From Acidimicrobiales bacterium (lineage in GTDB: Bacteria; Actinomycetota; Acidimicrobiia; Acidimicrobiales; Palsa-688): a stretch of 64,000 bases of DNA. Both the position numbers and the translations under genes were made by a program. Below the pieces are notes generated by a model. That model saw only the letters and a list, made by a program, of their open reading frames with translations. It had not been told where the DNA came from and ran no database searches. The first letter of the stretch is position 1; every line of letters begins with the position of its first letter. The stretch lies in contig DASUWA010000013.1 in NCBI GenBank assembly GCA_036378675.1, forward strand, positions 176,503 to 240,502, in the 5' to 3' direction. This document shows positions 57,758 to 64,000 of the stretch, in pieces.

Positions 57758-58740
57758 CCGCTGTCCCTACCGAGCTGGTCGACGAGGAGCCCCAACGATC
57801 GGCCGCCGGCGGCTGGGAGGCGCTCCTCAGCCGCCTGAGCCAGCTGTCGATCACCAAGCATTTCGACGCGTACGCCGATGTCGACTGGGACTCGCCCGAG
57901 ATGCGGATCGATCGAGACGATCCCCGGTGGATGCTGCGCGAAGACGATCCGCTCGGGCGGACCGACTGGTACAGAAACCTTGCACCGGCTGAACAGGCCG
58001 GCCTCGGACTCGATTTGATCGCTTCAAAGATGAAGCTCGGTTTGCAGTTCGAGAGCATCCTGAAGCAGGGCCTTCTCCGGTTCGCAGCGGACCTCCCGAA
58101 CGGCTCACCGGAGTTCCGTTACTGCTACCACGAGCTGATCGAGGAAGCACAGCATTCGTTGATGTTTCAGGAGTTCGTGAACCGGAGCGGATTCGATGCC
58201 AGGGGACTGACCAAGCTCGATCGCATCGGCGCCGCGCACGTGATTCGCCTGGCGCGGCAGTTCCCGGAGCTCTTCTTCGTGTTTGTGCTGGGCGGGGAGG
58301 ACCCGATCGACCACGTTCAGCGGCGAGAACTTCGGAGCGGATCGGTGATCCATCCGCTGACCGAGAGGATCATGCGGATACACGTGACCGAGGAGGCCCG
58401 CCACCTTTCGTTCGCGCGCCACTATCTCAAGCGGCGCGTGCCAGCGCTCCGACGCTCGCGGCGCGCCCAGCTCGCGGTCGGAGCACCACTGATCCTCGCC
58501 GGGATGGCCCAAATGATGCTGCGCCCCTCCCGTCAGATCGTCGTCAAGTACCGGATCCCGAAGGCTGTGCTCGACGAGGCCTACAGAAAGAACCCCGATC
58601 ATCACGCGGCAACCATCGAGTCGCTGCAGAAGGTGCGGAGGCTCTGCGAGGAGTTGGGCTTGCTGAGCCCGGCGTACAAGCGGCTGTGGCGGACCCTTGG
58701 TCTGGCTGACGGTCGACCGAGCGCAAGCAAGCAGGCGTAA
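57754..58740 (+). CDS. AurF-like non-haem diiron oxygenase
   Basis: Helical protein of 328 residues resembling AurF, the p-aminobenzoate N-oxygenase. All seven ligands can be lined up: Glu100 (FESILKQG), Glu131 and His134 (EAQHSLMF), Glu182 (GGEDPIDHV), and His210, Glu214 and His217 (HVTEEARH). An oxygen-dependent oxidation is therefore likely, perhaps of an amine or another hydrophobic group; relatives also act as desaturases. It is encoded between a TetR and an MFS gene in one operon, so the substrate may be a transported toxin or product. Confidence 0.88.
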   Translation: MTAVPTELVDEEPQRSAAGGWEALLSRLSQLSITKHFDAYADVDWDSPEMRIDRDDPRWMLREDDPLGRTDWYRNLAPAEQAGLGLDLIASKMKLGLQFESILKQGLLRFAADLPNGSPEFRYCYHELIEEAQHSLMFQEFVNRSGFDARGLTKLDRIGAAHVIRLARQFPELFFVFVLGGEDPIDHVQRRELRSGSVIHPLTERIMRIHVTEEARHLSFARHYLKRRVPALRRSRRAQLAVGAPLILAGMAQMMLRPSRQIVVKYRIPKAVLDEAYRKNPDHHAATIESLQKVRRLCEELGLLSPAYKRLWRTLGLADGRPSASKQA

Positions 58741-58748
58741 CGCAGGTC

Positions 58749-60071
58749 ATGTCCGGGCCGAGCCGGGGCGACCTGGCGCCGTTCCAGCGGCTCTTCGAGC
58801 CCGCACGGCTTCTCGAGCCGTCCCACTGGCAGCTGCTCGGGCTGCTCGGGTGGGCCAGCTTCTTCGAAGGCTACGACCTGAACATCGTCATCTTCGCGCT
58901 GCCCCACATCCGGTCAAGTTACGGGCTGAGCCAATCGTCGGCTTCGCTCTGGCTCAGCCTCCTGTATCTCGGCGCGCTACCTGCGATCTTCATCGCTCGA
59001 CGAGCGGACCGGCACGGACGGCGGCGGGTCCTGCTCGCGTCGATCTGCGGGTACACGATCGCGACCGCCGCCACAGGGTTCGCGCCGTCGATCGCGGCGT
59101 TCGCCGGCTGCCAGTTTGCGGCGCGGCTGTTCCTCGCGACCGAGATGTCGGTCAGCTGGACGGTGATTGCGGAGGAGCTGCCCAAGGGAGCCAGAGGCTT
59201 CGGCTTCGGATTTCTCGCAACGCTCGACATTCTCGGCGCCGGGTTCGGCTCTCTGCTGTACGGGGTCGTGCTCGCGCCGCTCGGCGTATCGTGGCGGTGG
59301 TTGTACGGTGCCGCGGTGCCGGTGCTGGTTGTCGTGGTGTGGCTGCGCCGGCGCCTGCCGGAAAGCCGTCGATACCAGCGAGTCGCCACCTCCCGCACCT
59401 GGTCCCGATGGGGCGAGATCACGCACCGGCCTTACGCGCGCAACCTCGTGCTGGTGTGTGCCCTTGCGCTGCTGGTCAATGTGACCACGCAGGCAACGGT
59501 CTTCGTCATCGACTTCCTCGAGTCGCAGCGCCACATGTCGACCTCATCCGCCAACCTCACCCTCGTCGCCGCCGGCGCGATAGCTATACCGATACTCGCG
59601 GCGGCCGGATCGCTCAGCGACCGGCTCGGCCGGAAAACAGTCGGCTGCGCGTTCCTCGCCGTCGGCGTCCTTGGCCTGTACCTCTTCTTCTTCGCCGCTC
59701 ATGGAGTGCTCGAATTGCTCGGTGCGCTCGCGCTCACCTACTTCGGCAGCTTCGGAGCGTGGCCTTCCCTCGGTGCCTACGGGACGGAGCTGTTCCCGAC
59801 CAGCCTGCGCGCGCTAGGTAACTCTTGCGCCGGCGCGGCGAAGGTGGTTGGCCAATGCCTCGGGTTCGTGGTCGCGGGTGTGCTGATCGCTGGCACCCGA
59901 AGCCTCCCTTACGGCGTGGCCATCCTCACCGCAGGTCCGATCGTGGCTATACCGTTGGTGGTCTTCTTCATGCCCGAGACGAGCGGGCGCGACCTCGACG
60001 AGACCGCAGGGGAGGCACTCGCCGGGATAGCTGCAAGTCCAGTCGCGGTAGTGGCCCCCAGCGCACGGTAG
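58749..60071 (+). CDS. MFS transporter
   Basis: Transporter of 440 residues with 12 predicted helices. GWASFFEGYDLNIVIFALPHI, ARRADRHGRRRVLL (motif A) and the second half repeat SDRLGRKTVGCAFL are typical of the sugar/aromatic-acid (AAHS-like) branch of the MFS. The C-terminal motif PETSGRDLDETA is the common cytoplasmic tail. It is 8 bp after the AurF-like gene, so it probably imports or exports the substrate of that enzyme. Confidence 0.9.
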   Translation: MSGPSRGDLAPFQRLFEPARLLEPSHWQLLGLLGWASFFEGYDLNIVIFALPHIRSSYGLSQSSASLWLSLLYLGALPAIFIARRADRHGRRRVLLASICGYTIATAATGFAPSIAAFAGCQFAARLFLATEMSVSWTVIAEELPKGARGFGFGFLATLDILGAGFGSLLYGVVLAPLGVSWRWLYGAAVPVLVVVVWLRRRLPESRRYQRVATSRTWSRWGEITHRPYARNLVLVCALALLVNVTTQATVFVIDFLESQRHMSTSSANLTLVAAGAIAIPILAAAGSLSDRLGRKTVGCAFLAVGVLGLYLFFFAAHGVLELLGALALTYFGSFGAWPSLGAYGTELFPTSLRALGNSCAGAAKVVGQCLGFVVAGVLIAGTRSLPYGVAILTAGPIVAIPLVVFFMPETSGRDLDETAGEALAGIAASPVAVVAPSAR

Positions 60072-60105
60072 GGCGATGATCTTTCTCGCCGGGGGTACCG
60101 GTTAG

Positions 60106-61386
60106 TCAACGGGCGAGGTGCGACGCGGCGGACCCCATCAGATCGAGGAAGTTGTCGCAGTAGAAGCGCCGCCGAACGTCGTCGGTCGCGTCACCCAGCG
60201 ATGACTCGAAGCGCTCTATAGGCCGCCGGCCACCCTCCACGTGGGGATAGTCCGACGAGAACATGCATACGTCTGGGCCGCTCTGGTCGATTATCCAGCC
60301 GACGTCCTCGGTCGGATAGGGGGTAGCCCTGACCTGACGCCGCACGTACTCGGTCGGGCGCAGCGAAAGGGCGCGGAGCCGTTCTTCGTGGCGCCCGAAG
60401 GCTTCGAGAGCGGACTCCATCTGCCGAGTCCACGACGGAAGCCAAATCGCGCCCTGCTCGATGACCCCGAACATGAGCTTCGGGAACCGTTCGAGCACCC
60501 CGTCGAAGATCATCGTCGCCAGCGTCTGCATCGGCGGATGGGGTATGCCCATGTAATCGACGGACCGGAAGTTCTCCTCCCCGCCGTGGAAGTCGGGCGG
60601 CACCGGTAGACCGTTGCGGAAGTAGTTGGGGTCGATCAGGGTTCCCGTACCCCCGACGTGGAAGACAACGGGTAGGCCCCCTTCCTGGGCCTGCGCCCAA
60701 ACCGGATCGAGGCCGGTATGGCTGGGGGAGTGGCCTGCCGGGCAGCCCGATGGCACCAGCAGCGCCGCGGCCCCGTCGTCGATTACTTCTCGGGCGATCT
60801 CCTCGGCAAGCGCGAAGTCGGCGAGGGGCACGTAACAGGTCGGCAGAAGCCGGGAGTCCGCGGCGCAGAACTCGAGCATTGCCCGGTTGTGCGCGCGAGC
60901 GGTGCCGTAGGCCAACGCCAAGTCGCCCGAGTGCTCCCAGTCGTGCAGCCGGCTGTTGTGGAAGGTGTTGAACACCAGCTGGCTGGAGAAGCCGAGCAGG
61001 TCGAGCGCGCGTCCACGATCGTCGGGCAAGAACGAGCCGGTCGCCGCAAAGTTCTTGCGCAGCATGATCTGCTCGGCCTCCTCCGCCCGGTAGCTGTAAG
61101 ACCGGTGTCGCTCGGCGAGTCGCTCGAAAGCGGCTTCGAGGTCCCGTTGCTGCTCTTCGGGGTCACCTGTCTGGCGAAGCTCGTTGCCTCCCGGGTAGCG
61201 CAGCGGTTGGATTTTGTCCCTGATCGATGGATCAGCGTGATCCCGGAGCCAGTTCGGCGTCTCCATGACGTGCGCGTCGGCGTCGTGGATCACCCGACCG
61301 GGGACCGCGTTGTAGGGCCGGGATGCCAGGTCGTCAACGGTTGCCACCGCGCGAGCTTCGCGCCGCGGGTCTGGGTTCGCAGTCAT
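60106..61386 (-). CDS. Amidohydrolase family protein (ACMSD-like)
   Basis: TIM-barrel metal enzyme of 426 residues in the amidohydrolase-2/ACMSD branch. IHDADAHVMETPNWL gives the first metal ligands (DAH), PVVFHVGG the His, and FSSDYPHVEGGR the final Asp; these are typical of decarboxylases and hydrolases of carboxylic acids. Its start codon overlaps the P450 stop (ATGA), so it is the third gene of the operon. A substrate carrying a carboxyl or lactone produced by the P450/dehydrogenase is plausible. Confidence 0.9.
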   Translation of the reverse strand: MTANPDPRREARAVATVDDLASRPYNAVPGRVIHDADAHVMETPNWLRDHADPSIRDKIQPLRYPGGNELRQTGDPEEQQRDLEAAFERLAERHRSYSYRAEEAEQIMLRKNFAATGSFLPDDRGRALDLLGFSSQLVFNTFHNSRLHDWEHSGDLALAYGTARAHNRAMLEFCAADSRLLPTCYVPLADFALAEEIAREVIDDGAAALLVPSGCPAGHSPSHTGLDPVWAQAQEGGLPVVFHVGGTGTLIDPNYFRNGLPVPPDFHGGEENFRSVDYMGIPHPPMQTLATMIFDGVLERFPKLMFGVIEQGAIWLPSWTRQMESALEAFGRHEERLRALSLRPTEYVRRQVRATPYPTEDVGWIIDQSGPDVCMFSSDYPHVEGGRRPIERFESSLGDATDDVRRRFYCDNFLDLMGSAASHLAR

Positions 61387-62588
61387 GAGGCAGCTGGCGT
61401 GAATTTCACCGGCATGCTGTGGTACCCGACGATGAAGCTGCTGGCGAGCCGTTGCGGTTCGCCAGCGGGGGAGATGTCGGGCAGCCTGGTGAGCAGCTCC
61501 CTGAGCAGAGAAGCGATCTCCGCCCTGGCAACGTGCATGCCGAGGCACAGATGCGCGCCCCCACCGCCGAACGCCAGGTGCGGGTTCGGCTCGCGGCCGA
61601 CGTCAAAACGGTCGGGCTGCTCGAACACTTCCTCGTCCCGGTTCGCGGCCCCGTAGAAGATCACCACCTTTTCGCCGGCGGCGAGTTTGTGGTCCCTGAT
61701 CGTTGTGTCCGCCATCACCGTGCGCCGGAAATGCGAAACCGGTGACGTGTACCGAAGCATCTCTTCGACCGCGGTCGGCAACAGCCCGTCGAGGTCGGAT
61801 TGAAGGCGTGCCCGCTCATCGGGGTGATCGAACAGCAATTGTGCGCCAGATGCGACCAGGTTTCTCGTCGTGTCGCCGCCGGCGTTTACCAGCAACAGGA
61901 AGAACCACTGGAACTCCGAGTCCGTCAACATGTCCCCGTCGATCTCCGCTTGGACAAGCGTCGACGCGATGTCGTCGGCCGGGTGTTGGCGCTTGTCGCG
62001 GGCCACCGAATCCGCGTAGATGAGCATCTCGGCGACGGCCTCCAGCTGTCGTTCCGGAGTGACAACGGACGGGTCCGTCGTGTGCATGATCTCGGTCAGC
62101 TCATAGAGGCGTTCTCCGTCGGAACGAGGGATCCCCATCATCTCGGCGATGAGCCCGGAAGGGAGCCGGCCGGCGACGTCGGCCACCAGGTCGCACTCGC
62201 CCTTGCCGGCGATGTCGGCGACGATCTCGCCAGCCAACGAGTCGATCCGGTCCTTCAGCATCTGCGCCTGGCGAGGCGTAAAGCCCCGGCTGACCAGCCG
62301 GCGGTAGCGCTCGTGCTGGGGCGGGTCCATGTTCAGCATCATTTGCCGTTGGGCGAACAGCTCTTCGTCGGACACCGCCTCCCCGACCATCACACCTCGT
62401 TCGTATGAGCTGAAGACCGGATGCTGACGGCTCACCGACTTGACGTCCTCATATTTGGTGAGCGCCCAGAAGAAGTCCCCGTAGGGGTCAGGGTGACGGT
62501 ACACGGGGGCGTTCGCGCGCAACCATGCGTACTGATCCCACGGGTGCCCCGAGATGAACGACTCGGTCGAGATGAGATCGATGTTCAT
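61383..62588 (-). CDS. Cytochrome P450, CYP124/125/142-like
   Basis: Haem monooxygenase of 401 residues. The I-helix motif AGGDTT (236-241), ExxR (Glu276-Arg279) and the haem loop FGGGGAHLCLG with Cys348 are present. The extra residue in the haem loop and the ending SFIVGYHSMPVKF are like the mycobacterial CYP124/CYP125/CYP142 group, which omega-hydroxylate methyl-branched lipids and sterol side chains. ATG 62588 overlaps the acyl-CoA dehydrogenase stop. No ferredoxin gene is nearby. Confidence 0.92.
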   Translation of the reverse strand: MNIDLISTESFISGHPWDQYAWLRANAPVYRHPDPYGDFFWALTKYEDVKSVSRQHPVFSSYERGVMVGEAVSDEELFAQRQMMLNMDPPQHERYRRLVSRGFTPRQAQMLKDRIDSLAGEIVADIAGKGECDLVADVAGRLPSGLIAEMMGIPRSDGERLYELTEIMHTTDPSVVTPERQLEAVAEMLIYADSVARDKRQHPADDIASTLVQAEIDGDMLTDSEFQWFFLLLVNAGGDTTRNLVASGAQLLFDHPDERARLQSDLDGLLPTAVEEMLRYTSPVSHFRRTVMADTTIRDHKLAAGEKVVIFYGAANRDEEVFEQPDRFDVGREPNPHLAFGGGGAHLCLGMHVARAEIASLLRELLTRLPDISPAGEPQRLASSFIVGYHSMPVKFTPAAS

Positions 62589-64000
62589 CGCGGATCGACG
62601 AGGGCTCCGTCGTATAGCTCTTTGAAGCGCTCGAGGTCCTCGGCGGGCGCGTCGATGCCGCGGAGCGGTCCCGGATCTGCGAGGTGCGATCGCGCGTAGA
62701 GGCGCGCGATGAGAGCCTTCCTGCCCGCCTCGGAGGAGCTGCCCATTCCCGATAGTTTGGTCTCCGAGCCCGCCTGCTCGAGCAGCAACGCCGCCGCGTA
62801 CACGTCGACCATGTACTGCGCCAGCGGGAAAAGGCGAGCCTCCGCCACCGAGCCATCGAGACGTTGCCACGCCTCGATCGCCTGGCGGAGCTGCTTGGAC
62901 CGGAGCGCCACGAGATCGGCGGTCGCCTGGTCGGCCGCGGGCCCGAGGACGGGGGCGTGGTCGATAGCGCTGTCGATCCTTTCCAGGAACGGCTCGTGCG
63001 CGGTGCTCTTCTCCATCGCTCTGCGCACGTCGAGGCAGAGGATGTTGTCGGGGCCTTCCCATACGGTGTTCACCTGCGCGTCGCGGAGCAGGCGGGCAAC
63101 CGGCCACTGCTCGATGTAGCCGTTCCCGCCGTGAACCTCGATGGCGTCGCTAGCACTGCTGATGCCTAGTCTCGCGGCACGCAGCTTGATAAGCGGTGCT
63201 GCGATACGAAGCCGCGGTCCCAGGTAACCGTCGAAGACGAGTGCCTGCGCGGCCTCCACCTCCACGATCAAGTCCGCCAACTTCCGTTGCATGAGCGGTT
63301 GCTCGATCAGCGGACGGCCGAAAGCCTCCCGCTCGCGCGCGTAGCAGAGCGATTCCACGAGCGCCCGCCGTGCCACTCCTACGCCCATCATGGCGATACC
63401 GAGACGCGCCCCGTTGGTGAGCTCCATCATTCGACCGAGGCCCCTGCCGTCGTGAGATTCTCCGTCCGCCGAGGCGGGACCACCTGGATCGGGTGCGAGT
63501 AGAAACGCCTCCGCGTCCACCAGCTCCACCTCTCCGGAGGCGACCGCCTTGGTCCCGAGCTTGTCCTTCAGGCGCCGGATCCGTATGCCGTTCCGAGAGC
63601 CGTCGCGCCGCTCGCGAAGCACGAGGAACGGCGCCACGCCGCGGGTGCCGTCGGGGGCGCCTTCGGGCTTGGCAAGGACGACGTACGCGGATCCGTCGAC
63701 GTTGGAGACAAACCATTTGAAACCGTTGAGAAGCCACGCGTCGCCGTGAGGAGTGGCCGTGGTCTCGAGTGCTGCGAGGTCAGAGCCGCCGGTCCTTTCG
63801 GTGAACATCTGTGCGGTATCCCCGGCGAGGTCGCTCCCGTCGGACGCCAACTCGGACACCCGACGTTCGACGTCCTCCGGTGCAAAACGCTCGGCCATCC
63901 GGACGACCATGTCGAGCCCGGTGCCGAGCACGCATGTCATGGCGATCTCGGCCTGGTTCAACATGTAGCTCCACGCTGCCACGAGAGGCCCCGGATCCAC
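62585..64000 (-). CDS. AidB-like acyl-CoA dehydrogenase, 5'-truncated by window edge
   Basis: Acyl-CoA dehydrogenase of the AidB branch, 471 residues visible and open to the right edge, so about 70-120 residues of the N-terminus are missing. FTERTGGSDLAALETTA, LNGFKWFVSNVDGSAYVVLAKP, RRLKDKLGTKAVASGEVEL and the C-terminal VHGGNGYIEQWPVARLLRDAQVNTVWEG are diagnostic. AidB itself shields DNA from alkylation, but related proteins act as dehydrogenases; here the operon with a P450 and an amidohydrolase favours lipid breakdown. It is the first gene visible of that operon. Confidence 0.9.
   Translation of the reverse strand: MDPGPLVAAWSYMLNQAEIAMTCVLGTGLDMVVRMAERFAPEDVERRVSELASDGSDLAGDTAQMFTERTGGSDLAALETTATPHGDAWLLNGFKWFVSNVDGSAYVVLAKPEGAPDGTRGVAPFLVLRERRDGSRNGIRIRRLKDKLGTKAVASGEVELVDAEAFLLAPDPGGPASADGESHDGRGLGRMMELTNGARLGIAMMGVGVARRALVESLCYAREREAFGRPLIEQPLMQRKLADLIVEVEAAQALVFDGYLGPRLRIAAPLIKLRAARLGISSASDAIEVHGGNGYIEQWPVARLLRDAQVNTVWEGPDNILCLDVRRAMEKSTAHEPFLERIDSAIDHAPVLGPAADQATADLVALRSKQLRQAIEAWQRLDGSVAEARLFPLAQYMVDVYAAALLLEQAGSETKLSGMGSSSEAGRKALIARLYARSHLADPGPLRGIDAPAEDLERFKELYDGALVDPR

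Noticed and set aside
62589..63107. P450 frame continuing upstream of ATG 62588
   Set aside because: It overlaps the acyl-CoA dehydrogenase on the same strand; a methionine with the usual P450 start and the ATGA overlap decides the shorter gene.
1..64000. CRISPR arrays, tRNA/rRNA genes, insertion sequences, prophage or conjugation genes
   Set aside because: I looked for regularly spaced repeats, tRNA T-loop consensus, transposase motifs and terminal inverted repeats and saw none.

Overview
The window reads as chromosomal DNA from a high-GC actinobacterium, about 65% G+C by eye. The signs are frequent GTG/TTG starts, a MSMEG-style set of families (TIGR03086, TIGR03668, TIGR00027, DUF5996, a mycofactocin-coupled type SDR, a HAMP class III cyclase, Lhr), many acyl-CoA enzymes and many apparently leaderless promoters. 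An uncultured or Acidimicrobiia-like lineage fits the gene mix, but that placement is inference. I see no rRNA, tRNA, CRISPR array, insertion sequence or phage gene. Coding density is very high, with 69 protein genes, many 4-bp ATGA overlaps and several tail-to-tail overlaps.

Layout: 1-7.1 kb holds a partial acyl-CoA synthetase, an AhpD-like protein, a 1-Cys peroxiredoxin behind a structured leader or small RNA candidate, an SDR, a MazG-like protein, a RibD-type reductase, a patatin and a PAS/metallo-beta-lactamase pair. 7.1-18.8 kb holds the long helicase Lhr, FxsA, a TetR-controlled ABC-2 exporter, a membrane class III cyclase, an LLM-SCP2 fusion and a DUF5996 protein. 18.8-24.6 kb centres on an acyl-CoA dehydrogenase / APH-like kinase / quinone-oxidoreductase operon, followed by a UBP zinc finger, a thioesterase and a pirin. 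24.6-31.9 kb has a DHA2 exporter, a possible isoprenoid-quinone cassette (UbiA-like membrane protein, MenG-like methyltransferase, geranylgeranyl-reductase type flavoprotein), SRPBCC, SDR and GNAT proteins and a DUF2330 exported protein. 32-50.9 kb is a run of small cytosolic enzymes (four VOC and three PPOX genes in the whole window, PhyH, MOSC, TfoX, amine oxidase, DsbA-like, Gfo/Idh, SAM methyltransferase) with a TetR/DHA2 pair and a GT87 glycosyltransferase. 51-57 kb has two ABC systems around an aldo/keto reductase. 57-60 kb has a TetR / AurF-like diiron oxygenase / MFS operon. The right end is an operon of AidB-like acyl-CoA dehydrogenase, CYP124/125/142-like P450 and amidohydrolase.

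The common theme is aerobic breakdown and modification of lipid-like or branched acids (acyl-CoA synthetase, acyl-CoA dehydrogenases, hydroxyacyl-type SDRs, thioesterases, P450, PhyH, SCP2) together with exporters under local TetR repressors. Two signals cut across the genes. First, a TANNNT box lies 6-8 nt before 16 start codons, counting a 9-codon upstream ORF, most of which lack a convincing Shine-Dalgarno. Second, short tandem repeats or palindromes sit in several intergenic gaps. No single locus is clearly a new system. The best candidates are the acyl-CoA dehydrogenase/kinase operon, the quinone cassette, the AurF operon and the structured leader at about 1.73-1.80 kb.
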